Program-made: the position numbers and the translations under genes | Origin: Arenicella xantha | GTDB taxonomy: Bacteria > Pseudomonadota > Gammaproteobacteria > Arenicellales > Arenicellaceae | DNA: 64,000 nt | Reading direction: 5' to 3' | Assembly: GCF_003315245.1 (NCBI RefSeq) | Contig: NZ_QNRT01000006.1 | Span: forward strand, 62,001-126,000 | The notes under the pieces: model-generated | Database searches by the model: none | What the model saw: the letters and a program-made list of their open reading frames with translations, nothing else | What the model was told of the DNA's origin: nothing | Part shown: positions 54,095 to 63,687 of the stretch, piece after piece | Layout: each line of letters begins with the position of its first letter | Numbering within the stretch: position 1 is the first letter of the stretch

Positions 54095-56410
54095 TTAGAA
54101 GTCAGCTTTAAACGAGATACCAAAGTAACGCTCTGCGTCACGTGGGATCTGATAACGGAAGTTATCTCCACTGTAAGTAGTTACATACGACTCGTCGCCC
54201 AAGTTTTTACCAATAAGCGTAACCACGTACTTTCCTTCGCTGAACGAGAAAGCAACGCTTGCGTTAAACATATCGTAGCCTGGCAATAGAGCGGCAGGGT
54301 TAACCGTGCCATTGTTGCCTGGTAAGTCAGAGACTTGCTCGTCCATGTGTACAAATGAGCCATTAAAAATCACATCCATAGATGCTAGCGGGATCACATA
54401 GCTTGAGCTCAAGGTGTATTTAAGATCTGGCGAGAACGGTACATCTAAACCATTACGGCTAGTACACGCACCAGGCGCTACGTCTAGCGGACAGTTAAAA
54501 CGATCAATCACTGCATCAACATACGCTAAACCACCAGAGAGCTGCCAGTTTTCAGACGCCTGCCAAATGAAATCAAGCTCTAGGCCTTGAGTCGATACGT
54601 CACCAGCATTGGTTAAACGCGTGATAGTAACGCCACTCGAATCATCAAAGTTGTTTGCTTGAAAACCTTCAATATCGGTTTTAAACAGCGCTAGGTTAGC
54701 GAAAAAACTATCAGCCGTTAGCTTGTAACCAATTTCATAGGAGTTCGATGTTTCTTCACCGATCGGTAGAGTATCGCTTTCCGCCATATTGTAAAATGTA
54801 TTGAACGCAGGGCCTTTATAGCCTTGCGAATACGTTGCATAAGCCATACCTGCATCGTTAACCTGCCATTGCAGTCCTAACTTACCCGATGTGTTAGTTG
54901 CGCTGGTTTGATTAGCGAAATCAGTATTGCTGGCGGTTGCTCGAACGCCGACACCTTGGCGACCAAACGGGTCGTTGTTGGTGCGGCGATGATTAAATGA
55001 CACTTCGTCGTCGGTGTAGCGTAAACCAAAGATCAATGACAATGAGTCAGTCAATTCAGCTGAGCCTTGTCCAAACACCGAAAAGTTCTCGAACTCAGTA
55101 TCAAATACTGCAGTCGCAGCAACAATATCGTTGGCAAGACATGTCAAACCTGGGTTTGCTGCCAAAATAGGATCATTGGCGGCCGAAACTTGACAGCTTG
55201 CATCACGTCGAAAGCTACGATCTGATTCAATATTCCAATAGAACAAACCAGCTTGCCATGTGATTCTTTGATCAGATGGAGAAGCAATTCGCAACTCTTG
55301 TGAGAATTGATCCCAGCTCTGAATTCCTAAATCGTGCAATTGAAAGAAGGTGCTGGAGAAATCAACAGGTAACGCAGCATCGCCGGCATTTGACGTGAAG
55401 TCGCCTTCTCGGACTTCAGTATTATCCCACTCTCTCGTCGCTGTAATCGAGGTCAATGTGTAGTCGCCAACCTCAGCTTCAAACTGTACAGAAAAAGCAG
55501 AATGATCATCCACAGTGCTGGTTTCAAGATCGTGATCGACGCGACGTTGATTAAAGTCAATATCGGCAACGCCATTCACGATGCCCTGTGAGTTAGGTGC
55601 TGCTGGCGACGATGGGTTACGACCACTTGGCAAGGCTTCAAGGTCTGCGCAACAGTTGTCTTCGGAGCTATAGTCCTCAGCGATCAATAGTAATTCGACG
55701 CTATCGCTGATGTCCCACTCCAACATGCCACGTAATCCACTGCGGTCATAACCGTTAGTGGTTTGGCCAGTAAAAGTGTTCTCGATATAGCCGTCGAAAC
55801 TGCCATCAAACACAGTAAGACTCGCTCGTGCATTATCAGACAACGGGCCTGCGAAACGACCTTTTACACGACGTTCATTGTCTTCAAAAACAGAGACATC
55901 AACACTGCCAGTAAACTCGTCAGTTGGTCGCTTAGTAGTCATGTTCACTACACCAGCCGACGCGTTCTTACCGAACAACGTGCCTTGTGGACCACGCAGA
56001 ACTTCAAGTCGCTCCAAATCATAGAGATCGGTGAAAGCTTGACCTGAACGACCCAGAACAACGCCATCTACGACCGTAGACACACTCGGCTCAGCGGCAG
56101 TACTAAACGAGATTGTGCCAATCCCACGTACCACAACGGTCGAATTTCGATTAGTGTTACCCTTACGGAATGAAACTGATGGAATCAATTGTTGTAGTCC
56201 TTCGAAACCAATCGCATGCGCGGAATCAATGGTTTCGGAGCTCAGTACCGAAACAGCAATAGGAACATCTTGGACGCTCTCTTCACGCTTCTGCGCAGTA
56301 ACAACAATTTCCTCTAATGCACTCTGTGCAAACGCATTTGGCGCAGCGATCGCTGTGGCCACGGCGCTTAATAAGCACCAACGTAGGTTTGCTCCATAGT
56401 TAATCTTCAT
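54095..56410 (-). CDS. TonB-dependent outer-membrane receptor
   Basis: A 771-residue barrel receptor for energised uptake across the outer membrane. A signal peptide (about 1-29, cut after A-F-A-Q) is followed by a TonB box-like E-E-I-V-V-T-A-Q-K-R. The plug domain (about 40-155) includes R-G-P-Q-G-T-L-F-G-K-N, and the barrel ends in a terminal Phe (I-S-F-K-A-D-F), the outer-membrane assembly signal. I chose the ATG at 56410, preceded by GAGGAG; an ATG 13 codons upstream lacks one. Its position beside GH31 and symporter genes suggests oligosaccharide import rather than iron. Confidence 0.9.
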   Translation of the reverse strand: MKINYGANLRWCLLSAVATAIAAPNAFAQSALEEIVVTAQKREESVQDVPIAVSVLSSETIDSAHAIGFEGLQQLIPSVSFRKGNTNRNSTVVVRGIGTISFSTAAEPSVSTVVDGVVLGRSGQAFTDLYDLERLEVLRGPQGTLFGKNASAGVVNMTTKRPTDEFTGSVDVSVFEDNERRVKGRFAGPLSDNARASLTVFDGSFDGYIENTFTGQTTNGYDRSGLRGMLEWDISDSVELLLIAEDYSSEDNCCADLEALPSGRNPSSPAAPNSQGIVNGVADIDFNQRRVDHDLETSTVDDHSAFSVQFEAEVGDYTLTSITATREWDNTEVREGDFTSNAGDAALPVDFSSTFFQLHDLGIQSWDQFSQELRIASPSDQRITWQAGLFYWNIESDRSFRRDASCQVSAANDPILAANPGLTCLANDIVAATAVFDTEFENFSVFGQGSAELTDSLSLIFGLRYTDDEVSFNHRRTNNDPFGRQGVGVRATASNTDFANQTSATNTSGKLGLQWQVNDAGMAYATYSQGYKGPAFNTFYNMAESDTLPIGEETSNSYEIGYKLTADSFFANLALFKTDIEGFQANNFDDSSGVTITRLTNAGDVSTQGLELDFIWQASENWQLSGGLAYVDAVIDRFNCPLDVAPGACTSRNGLDVPFSPDLKYTLSSSYVIPLASMDVIFNGSFVHMDEQVSDLPGNNGTVNPAALLPGYDMFNASVAFSFSEGKYVVTLIGKNLGDESYVTTYSGDNFRYQIPRDAERYFGISFKADF

Positions 56411-56694
56411 TGAATAACTCCTCTCTTTCTGGTTAGTGTTAGACAGCAAGTGGTCAACATTGACCCTGCTTATTCACCCAATGGCGAAGCTAACATCGAA
56501 TATTCGTTAGATGCCGATTGAGCAATTTTTACTGCGAAAATAAATTGCTTATTTTCGAACAGCATTGCTTAACAGCAAGCTAAACGCCTTCGATGGTGCT
56601 TCTCTTCTTAGCGAACAACCAACCAGAGGATTGATTGTCCAATGTATCGAGCACAATCAGTCTACCGCAGTTCTATTAATTAATACAATAGATA

Positions 56695-56706
56695 TCTTAT
56701 ACAAGA
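56695..56706. promoter_or_regulatory. Candidate GntR-type operator upstream of the receptor gene
   Basis: TCTTATACAAGA differs by one base from the perfect palindrome TCTTATATAAGA at 61559 in the regulator/reductase gap. It lies 285 bases upstream of the receptor start, in the symporter-receptor gap. The -10-like TATCTTATA overlaps it. Binding by the locus GntR protein is inferred. Confidence 0.5.
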
Positions 56707-56748
56707 GTTAAGTAGGCAAAGACTGGTTTTTACGCTTGCTCGTAACGG

Positions 56749-58467
56749 TTAAGGGTTCACAGATATGGTTTTGTGGCGCATCACTGACCACCAACAAACC
56801 ACCATATTAATACTAATTACCGCTATCAATAGCGGCCAAAACCAGTCACTCAAGCCCCCAACTAAGCCAACCGGCGAGAACAATAGGTACACCGCAACAA
56901 TCGCCGCCACCATAGTGGAACTCGCTGCGGTAGCGTAGCGCCAAGGGCTCATATTAACCTTAGAGCGCGGCGTAAAAGACCAGTCGGTATCACGCGGTAG
57001 GTAGTAACCAATAGCTAACATCATGGCAACTTCTATAGCGAACAGCACGGCGTAGATATGAATAAAATTGAGCTCAATATCCAGCACAAACTTGAGCAGA
57101 GCGTAAGCTACCACATGAAAGCAGATTGCGACCTTGGCGGCTAAAGCGGGCACGCGCTTGGTAAACAAGCCAACTAAAACAATAGCAATTACGGGAATAT
57201 TGTAAAAGCCGGTGAAAATTCGAATAATTTGCCACAAGCCCTCTGGGGCGAACTGCAATAACGGCGCAACTATGAATGAAAAGACCGCGATAACGACACT
57301 GGCAATTTTCGCCACTTTGATTAGCTGAGCATCGCTAACCGGCTCCTTTTTAAGCGGCTGGTAAACGTCTAAGCAGAACAGTGTTGCGGCACTGTTGAGC
57401 AATGAGTTAAACGAACTAAACACCGCACCGAGTAACACTGCAAGGAAAAAGCCCGACAAATACACCGGCAACACGTCTTTAACGAGCTGCGGGTAAGCTA
57501 AATCGATCGATAGTAAGCCAGCACCGCCATTCGAGCTGTATAAGTGGTAGGCAATCACACCTGGCAACATCATCATGAATGGCACTAATATTTTAAAATA
57601 CCCGGATAACAACACGCCCTTCTGCCCTTCTGCCAAGCTTGCAGCACCAAGGGTTCGCTGAATTACGTATTGATTGGTTCCCCAGTAAAATAGGTTTGCC
57701 AAAATCATGCCGGTGAAAATTGTGCCAAATGGCACCGGGTCGTCAGCCGCGCCGATTGCATTTAATTTATGTGTATCGGTGGTCAACACCAATTCTAAGC
57801 CCTCGGTAAAACTCCCGCCACCAAGTGCGATCAAGCCCAAAGTTGGCACTAACAGCCCAATAATCAACAAACCAATACCGTTAATAGTGTCTGACACCAC
57901 CACCGCCTTAAGGCCACCAAACACGGCGTATATCGCGCCAATAGAACCCACCACTAACACCGTAACAATGAGCGCTTGCGAATACGGCAGATTGAGTAGC
58001 GACGGCACGTCGAACAAACGTAACACGGCCACCGACCCCGAGTACAGAATCGACGGTATCGTCACAAGTCCATAACCGACCATAAACAACACTACGGTAA
58101 GCCGACGAACGCCATCATCAAAACGTTCCTGCAAAAAACCCGGCAAGGTAGTGAACGCGCCGGACAGGTAGCGAGGCAAAAACACCAAGGCCATAATAAT
58201 GGTTGCAAACCCGGCAGTAACCTCCCAAGCCATGGCGCTCATATTAAAGCCATAAGCCGAGCCATTGAGACCAATTAATTGTTCAGCAGACAAGTTGGTA
58301 AGCAACATCGAACCCGCAATAAAGGTCCCAGTTAAACCACGACCAGCGAGAAAATAGCCATCTTTGTCGTCGACACTGCCTTTGGTTTTTTGATACGAAA
58401 TCCAGCCCACCAATGCCATAAAAAACACACAGGAGAATAACGTGAAGATTAGATCATTGGATTGCAT
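56749..58467 (-). CDS. Sodium/solute symporter (SSS family, SGLT-like)
   Basis: A 572-residue inner-membrane transporter with about 14 hydrophobic segments. G-R-G-L-T-G near 43 and N-L-S-A-E-Q-L-I-G-L-N-G near 58-69 are typical of sugar-type SSS members, and the long C-terminal tail has extra helices. It probably imports the sugar or oligosaccharide delivered by the TonB receptor. It starts 50 bases after the GH31 gene, suggesting an operon. Confidence 0.87.
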   Translation of the reverse strand: MQSNDLIFTLFSCVFFMALVGWISYQKTKGSVDDKDGYFLAGRGLTGTFIAGSMLLTNLSAEQLIGLNGSAYGFNMSAMAWEVTAGFATIIMALVFLPRYLSGAFTTLPGFLQERFDDGVRRLTVVLFMVGYGLVTIPSILYSGSVAVLRLFDVPSLLNLPYSQALIVTVLVVGSIGAIYAVFGGLKAVVVSDTINGIGLLIIGLLVPTLGLIALGGGSFTEGLELVLTTDTHKLNAIGAADDPVPFGTIFTGMILANLFYWGTNQYVIQRTLGAASLAEGQKGVLLSGYFKILVPFMMMLPGVIAYHLYSSNGGAGLLSIDLAYPQLVKDVLPVYLSGFFLAVLLGAVFSSFNSLLNSAATLFCLDVYQPLKKEPVSDAQLIKVAKIASVVIAVFSFIVAPLLQFAPEGLWQIIRIFTGFYNIPVIAIVLVGLFTKRVPALAAKVAICFHVVAYALLKFVLDIELNFIHIYAVLFAIEVAMMLAIGYYLPRDTDWSFTPRSKVNMSPWRYATAASSTMVAAIVAVYLLFSPVGLVGGLSDWFWPLLIAVISINMVVCWWSVMRHKTISVNP

Positions 58468-58517
58468 AAAGTTATTTCAGTTGGAGTTCGGTTAGCGCTC
58501 GTTTAACGTCGGGTTAC

Positions 58518-60674
58518 TTAGTTTGGCCAGATTTGCTCGATCGCGTAATCGTCCGACTGATCACTTGGCATTGCATCGGTATAGTCAGCGACGGCACTTA
58601 GAGGAATACCGACACCGCGTCGAGCAAACACAGCCGTCTCATGTAGCGCCAAACTTAACTGGTGCACTTGTCCACCTTGCCAGACCTCTGGAGCGTCAGC
58701 CGACTCGGGGTCGAATCGAACCCACTCGCCGTGCGGCAAATAACATTCAACGCGACCATTCGGATCAAAACATGGAGCCACTAATAGGTCGTCACCAAAC
58801 ATGAACTGATTCTCAAAGGCCCAAGCCTGCTTTTCATTCGGGAAGGCCAACACCATGGCTCGCTGCACCGGCATACCACTGTGAGTTGCTTGTTGCATCG
58901 CATTGCGCAAATAGTGCTGCAAACGGTAGCGTAGTTTTAACACCGACATGACCGCATCGGCCGCTTCATCTGAATAGGACCACGGTTCGCGCGCGCCAAT
59001 GCCATGCAGCCTAAAATGCGCTGAGAATATTCCCGCTTGGGCCCAGCGCACATACAACGCATCATTACGGGTATCTTTGTAAAAACCACCTACGTCGGTT
59101 GCATAAAATGGTGCGCCACTAAGCCCCCACGCCAGACCACCACGCAAGTTACCCATCATGCCTTCCCAATCAGCTTGAGGATCACCGCCCCACTGACTGT
59201 TAAAGCGCTGACAACCCGTCCAACTTGATCGACTGAATAAAAAGGCACCGGATTGACTGAATTTTTCGGCGGCCTCGAACACACAGCGATTATACAAATA
59301 GGCATAAACATTGTGCAGCGCCAGACCGTTTTCGCCATTTGAGGCGAGCATATGCTCATCTTCCAACTGCTCGCCGAAATCTGCCTTAATCATGTCCACA
59401 CCAAGGTCAAATAGTGGCTTATGAGCGTCACGCCAAAACGCATAAGCGTCAGGGTGAGTAAAATCAACAATGCCAGAATTCGGTAACGGCGTGAGCACAG
59501 AACCGAACGCCTGTTGGTCCCAGCGGTACTCATACGCTTCACCGGTTCGAGAATCACGTAACAGCCAACCTTTTGCGGCAAACTCCTTGAACCAAGGATG
59601 GTCGACCGACACTAGCGGGTATTCCCAAACACAGATTTTAAAGTTCATCTGTTTGAGTTGATCAACAACTAACTTAGGGTCCGGATAGCGCGCAGCATCC
59701 CACTCAAAGGCAAAGCGTGTATTAGTGTCTTGCCAAGCCCGACCATCAAATGTAATCACATCACAAGGCATCCCCTGCTCGCGCACTTCGCGCGCCGCCG
59801 CCAATATCTCATCAGCATCCCGATAGTAAGCCTTAGATAGAATCACGCCACCGCTCCATCGTGGCGGCATGGGTGCGCGCCCCGTTAACTGCGTGTACGC
59901 ACCGATTAACTCAGCGGGCTTATTAACGGCATCATCATCTGTTATTTCTCCACTCGCTAAAAGAACAAATATATCCAGACATTCATCCTCAACCAAACAA
60001 CAGTAAGAGCGTTGTGACCACGGCGCAAACCCAACCGCGTGCGTCACCGCACTGGGCGTATGCGCGAACACTCCCCAGCCTTCGGGGCTCCATCCAAATG
60101 GAGTATTTTTATAGGATATCTCGGCATTCACGCCCAATGCGTCATGATTGAACGAACGAATCAATTGGCCACGCTTATTTAGAGATGACCATTTTTCACC
60201 GAAACCGTACATCGGCTCATTCGAATTTAACGCAAAGCTAATCAGCCAGCCCTCTGCCGTGCGCGCTAACGGAGGGACTCTATTGGTCCGCACAAAATGA
60301 CCGTCGTCCGCCGTTTTAAGCAACAGCTCACCAGACGCATCAAACACGCTTAATGTTAAAGGATGATGCTGGATCACCACACTAAAATCGGTACTTGATA
60401 GCGTCGACAGCCCATCTTCGTTCAGCAATTTCAATGCCATTGGGTCAGGCTCATCGACTATCAAACCGTAATCAAGCGAGCGCTGCGACGTTGAGCACAA
60501 CCGCAGACCTAAATTACTTAACTCCAGAAATAAATCGCCGGAATCTGACTCCAACACAGCCCGAGTCTCTGACACAAGCCGTGGCTCAGCAGTCAATGAT
60601 ATGGCATCAACCTCATTCCAGGCGGGCGTATTGGCAGAATCAAAGCGAAGAGACGGAAGCTGGGTCATGAGCAT
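58518..60674 (-). CDS. GH31 glycosidase, alpha-xylosidase-like
   Basis: A 718-residue retaining alpha-glycosidase. The nucleophile is D432 in M-I-K-A-D-F-G-E, close to the K-T-D-F-G-E of alpha-xylosidase YicI. The acid/base lies in W-G-G-D-P-Q-A-D-W about 70 residues later. The N-terminal segment G-F-G-E-K-W ... N-H-D-A is the GH31 substrate-loop region and also YicI-like. No signal peptide is present, so it acts in the cytosol on imported oligosaccharides. The preferred reading is alpha-xylosidase on xyloglucan or isoprimeverose fragments; alpha-glucosidase is the alternative. Confidence 0.85.
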   Translation of the reverse strand: MLMTQLPSLRFDSANTPAWNEVDAISLTAEPRLVSETRAVLESDSGDLFLELSNLGLRLCSTSQRSLDYGLIVDEPDPMALKLLNEDGLSTLSSTDFSVVIQHHPLTLSVFDASGELLLKTADDGHFVRTNRVPPLARTAEGWLISFALNSNEPMYGFGEKWSSLNKRGQLIRSFNHDALGVNAEISYKNTPFGWSPEGWGVFAHTPSAVTHAVGFAPWSQRSYCCLVEDECLDIFVLLASGEITDDDAVNKPAELIGAYTQLTGRAPMPPRWSGGVILSKAYYRDADEILAAAREVREQGMPCDVITFDGRAWQDTNTRFAFEWDAARYPDPKLVVDQLKQMNFKICVWEYPLVSVDHPWFKEFAAKGWLLRDSRTGEAYEYRWDQQAFGSVLTPLPNSGIVDFTHPDAYAFWRDAHKPLFDLGVDMIKADFGEQLEDEHMLASNGENGLALHNVYAYLYNRCVFEAAEKFSQSGAFLFSRSSWTGCQRFNSQWGGDPQADWEGMMGNLRGGLAWGLSGAPFYATDVGGFYKDTRNDALYVRWAQAGIFSAHFRLHGIGAREPWSYSDEAADAVMSVLKLRYRLQHYLRNAMQQATHSGMPVQRAMVLAFPNEKQAWAFENQFMFGDDLLVAPCFDPNGRVECYLPHGEWVRFDPESADAPEVWQGGQVHQLSLALHETAVFARRGVGIPLSAVADYTDAMPSDQSDDYAIEQIWPN

Positions 60675-60720
60675 ATGTGCAACGGTGTGTTGAACTAGTT
60701 AGGTGTTAAAGAAAACAGAA

Positions 60721-61440
60721 TTACTTCAGTTTATTGGCGTAAACGAAGTCTTGGCTTTGACAATAAGCCTGACTCCACTCAACAATTCGACCATCAATAT
60801 TAATACTGGCGCGTTCAGTCATTAATACTGGGGTATTGGGCTCTAAATTCAGGTGCTTTGCTACTTCCGCATCGGCCATTACAGCGTGCAACTCATCACG
60901 CACCTCAACGATACTGATACCGTATTTCTCTTGATATAGCGTATAAAGCGAGTTTGGCAACTCCGCCTCTTTGTCCAAATCTGGAAAAATTGTAAGCGGC
61001 TGCAACACCGTTTCAAAGATAGCCGGAATATTGTCGATTTTTCGCAAGCGAATCATTTCAACGACTTCAGTGGCTTTCTTTAACCCGAGCCCTTGAGATT
61101 CAACCTGTGTACTCATACGACGCTTGACCGACAATATAGATGTTTCAGGAATAGCATTGTTAGCGCCCGGCTGTCGGTATCTAAAAAATCGAAACAATGA
61201 ACTTTCCTGAGTGTGCTCAGAGACAAAGGTACCTTTACCTTGACGTCGTCGCAGCAACTGCTCTGCAACCAGCTGGTTTATCGCTTTACGCACCGTGCCT
61301 TGACTCACGCCCAACTCATCAGCTAAAGCAAACTCGCTTGGCAAAGGCTCTGACGGTTTCCAGTAACCCTTTACTAGACGCTCCACTAAAACATCGTAGA
61401 CCTGTTTATACAGTGGTTGAAAATTAGTAGATAAACTCAT
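60721..61440 (-). CDS. GntR-family (HutC/UTRA-type) transcriptional regulator
   Basis: A 239-residue regulator. The N-terminal winged helix (about 1-75) has Y-K-Q-V-Y-D-V-L, L-P-S-E-F-A-L-A-D-E-L-G-V-S and G-T-V-R-K-A, the GntR recognition helix. The C-terminal UTRA effector domain (about 90-239) should bind a sugar or sugar phosphate. I used the ATG at 61440, preceded by GGAAG; an ATG at 61533 gives an unlikely 31-residue extension. It heads the GH31-symporter transcript and diverges from the aldo/keto reductase gene across a palindromic site. Confidence 0.88.
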   Translation of the reverse strand: MSLSTNFQPLYKQVYDVLVERLVKGYWKPSEPLPSEFALADELGVSQGTVRKAINQLVAEQLLRRRQGKGTFVSEHTQESSLFRFFRYRQPGANNAIPETSILSVKRRMSTQVESQGLGLKKATEVVEMIRLRKIDNIPAIFETVLQPLTIFPDLDKEAELPNSLYTLYQEKYGISIVEVRDELHAVMADAEVAKHLNLEPNTPVLMTERASINIDGRIVEWSQAYCQSQDFVYANKLK

Positions 61441-61558
61441 GATTCTTCCATCAATCTGCGTTGAAGTTAGGTTGGTCTCCAATTCTAGTCTGTTAAGCAC
61501 GTGCGCGTCAGCTTTGAGGGTCAATATTAGCAAGATGCTATAGACCTATTTATTTATG

Positions 61559-61570
61559 TCTTATATAAGA
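61559..61570. promoter_or_regulatory. Candidate operator of the GntR-type regulator
   Basis: TCTTATATAAGA is a perfect 12-bp palindrome in the divergent gap between the regulator and reductase genes. A one-mismatch copy lies upstream of the TonB receptor gene. Likely the binding site controlling the locus. Confidence 0.55.
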
Positions 61571-61634
61571 TATAATAATTCACATCGAATTAAAACAACA
61601 GTGATTCATCATCACTAACACACGCCGAGACCAC

Positions 61635-62597
61635 ATGACACATTTTGAGAACATACCCCCTATCGGATTTGGCCTATGGAAGATTGACCAAGCAGACTGT
61701 GCGGACAGCGTTTACGCCGCCATTAAAGCGGGTTATCGCCACTTAGATAGCGCCAGCGACTACGGCAATGAAGTGCAAGTCGGCGACGGTATACGCAAAG
61801 CTATAGCTGACGGATTGGTGAAACGAGAAGATTTGTGGGTTACCTCAAAGCTCTGGAACACTCACCACGCGCCAGAACATGTCGCGCTTGCTCTAGAGAA
61901 GTCACTCAAAGATCTGCAGCTTGATTATCTGGATCTGTACTTAATACACTTTCCGATCGCACAAACCTATGTACCCATCGAAGAGCGTTATCCCGCGGGT
62001 TGGATAGCGGATCCTGCCGCAGACAACCCTGCTATGCAGCTGGCTAAGGTGCCATTGATTGACACTTGGCGCGCGATGGAAGCTCTAGTCGAAACTGGCA
62101 AGACTCATCGGATTGGCGTTTGCAACTACAACACCGGCCTGCTTAACGATTTACTCAGCTACGCCAAAATTAAACCGGCGATGCTACAAATCGAGTCTCA
62201 CCCTTATCTTACGCAAGAGCGACTAATCAGACTGTGCCAGATGAACGACATACCTGTAACAGCATTTTCGCCACTTGGCGCGCTGTCGTATCTCGAACTT
62301 GATATGGCTGATGCTGGCGAGTCGGTACTACAACAACAAGTTGTGCTGGATGCGGCCAAACGCACCGGTCGTACCCCAGCTCAGATTGTTTTGCGCTGGG
62401 GTATTCAACGCGGCACAGCGATCATTCCGAAGACATCCAAGCCAGAGCGCATGCTCGAAAATGCAGATATCTTTGATTTCGAGTTAAGCCAAAGCGAAAT
62501 GGAAGCTATCAACGGCTTGAATCAAAATCGCCGATTTAACGACCCTGCTGTGTTTTGCGAAGCCGCATTTAACCGCTTTCATCCTATCTATGACTGA
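61635..62597 (+). CDS. Aldo/keto reductase, xylose-reductase-like
   Basis: A 320-residue NAD(P)H-dependent reductase. The catalytic tetrad is present: D38, Y43 (S-D-Y-G-N-E), K72 (S-K-L-W-N) and H105 (I-H-F-P). The text resembles yeast xylose reductase at many points, including A-I-K-A-G-Y-R, V-P-I-E-E-R-Y-P and the late I-P-K-T-S-K-P-E-R-M coenzyme motif and R-F-N-D-P end. A bacterial member beside an alpha-xylosidase gene suggests it reduces freed xylose to xylitol; other aldoses are possible. A palindromic GntR-type site lies in its promoter. Confidence 0.85.
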   Translation: MTHFENIPPIGFGLWKIDQADCADSVYAAIKAGYRHLDSASDYGNEVQVGDGIRKAIADGLVKREDLWVTSKLWNTHHAPEHVALALEKSLKDLQLDYLDLYLIHFPIAQTYVPIEERYPAGWIADPAADNPAMQLAKVPLIDTWRAMEALVETGKTHRIGVCNYNTGLLNDLLSYAKIKPAMLQIESHPYLTQERLIRLCQMNDIPVTAFSPLGALSYLELDMADAGESVLQQQVVLDAAKRTGRTPAQIVLRWGIQRGTAIIPKTSKPERMLENADIFDFELSQSEMEAINGLNQNRRFNDPAVFCEAAFNRFHPIYD

Positions 62598-62644
62598 GTT
62601 GGCTGTAGCACCTTTACGACTAAGTTGGCAGTAGCACCAAACCA
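62593..62644. repeat. 26-bp imperfect direct duplication at a gene end
   Basis: ACTGAGTTGGCTGTAGCACC and ACTAAGTTGGCAGTAGCACC start 26 bases apart. The first copy contains the stop codon of the reductase gene (TGA at 62595-62597). This resembles the 16-17-bp arrays at 1, 5270 and 8378. Confidence 0.75.
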
Positions 62645-62678
62645 CTAAAATATTAACCGTTACGCGAGGTATTCGACC

Positions 62679-63656
62679 ATGACACTTCCCTTACAACAGC
62701 TTGCAGGTCAATTGACGTTTGAATCAGGCGCATTTCCGAGCGTGGTTAGCAATAGCGCTTCGCTTACCGACTTAGACTCAGTCTGCACTTGGGTCAAAGA
62801 CAATCTAGCCGACATTGAGGAACAACTAGCTACCACCGGCGCTATTTTATTCCGTGGCTTTCCGGTGTCTGATGCTGAATCATTTGATACCTTTTCGGCG
62901 GCGTTCGGTTATCCAAGTTTTACCTACAAGGAATCGCTATCGAATGCGGTGCGCATCAACTTTACCGAGCGCGTTTTTACGGCCAACGAAGCGCCCAAAG
63001 ACGTCGAAATATTCTTGCATCACGAAATGGCACAAACGCCAGTATCGCCAGACAAGTTATTTTTCTTTTGTAAATCTGCGGCTGAAAGTGGCGGAGCAAC
63101 ACCTATTTGTCGGTCCGACCAACTGTTCTTAGCATTGCAAGCCGAACTACCCGAACTTGCCCTGGAGTTCGAACAAAAGGGCTTAAAGTACACTACCCAC
63201 ATGCCGTCCGCCGACAACCACGAGTCCGGTCAAGGACGTAGTTGGCGCAGCACATTAAGTGCCGAGACAGTCGAAGAGGCCGAAACCAAGCTGAGTCATC
63301 TAGGGTATAGCTGGAAATGGGGCGATGACGGCAGTTTACGCGCGATTACGCCAGTACTACCGGCAGTACGGACCTTAAGTAATGGCACCAAAGTGTTCTA
63401 CAACCAACTCATTGCCGCCTACCTTGGCTGGCATGGCGTTAAAGAAGATCCCTCAGTGGCCATCACCTTCGGCGATGGTAGCAAGCTGCCAGTCTCTGGG
63501 TTAGAGAAAATTGTCGAACTAGCTAAGCAGTTTACCTTCGATGTGCCATGGCAAGCCGGTGATGTTGCCCTGATTGACAACAAGATGACCATGCATGGCC
63601 GACGTCCGTTTAACGGCGAACAAAAACGTCAAGTATTAGTCGCTCTCGCGGCTTAA
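62679..63656 (+). CDS. TauD/TfdA-family Fe(II)/2-oxoglutarate dioxygenase
   Basis: A 325-residue non-haem iron oxygenase. The iron ligands are H114 and E116 in L-H-H-E-M-A (an H-x-E variant of H-x-D) and H306 in M-T-M-H-G-R-R-P-F; R317 should bind 2-oxoglutarate. It resembles the SyrP/clavaminate-synthase-like branch, so the substrate could be an amino acid or small metabolite rather than taurine. It follows the reductase gene by 81 bases and may be co-transcribed; its link to sugar use is unclear. Confidence 0.83.
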   Translation: MTLPLQQLAGQLTFESGAFPSVVSNSASLTDLDSVCTWVKDNLADIEEQLATTGAILFRGFPVSDAESFDTFSAAFGYPSFTYKESLSNAVRINFTERVFTANEAPKDVEIFLHHEMAQTPVSPDKLFFFCKSAAESGGATPICRSDQLFLALQAELPELALEFEQKGLKYTTHMPSADNHESGQGRSWRSTLSAETVEEAETKLSHLGYSWKWGDDGSLRAITPVLPAVRTLSNGTKVFYNQLIAAYLGWHGVKEDPSVAITFGDGSKLPVSGLEKIVELAKQFTFDVPWQAGDVALIDNKMTMHGRRPFNGEQKRQVLVALAA

Positions 63657-63687
63657 CAAAAGACACGGCATTACGGAACGATATTCT

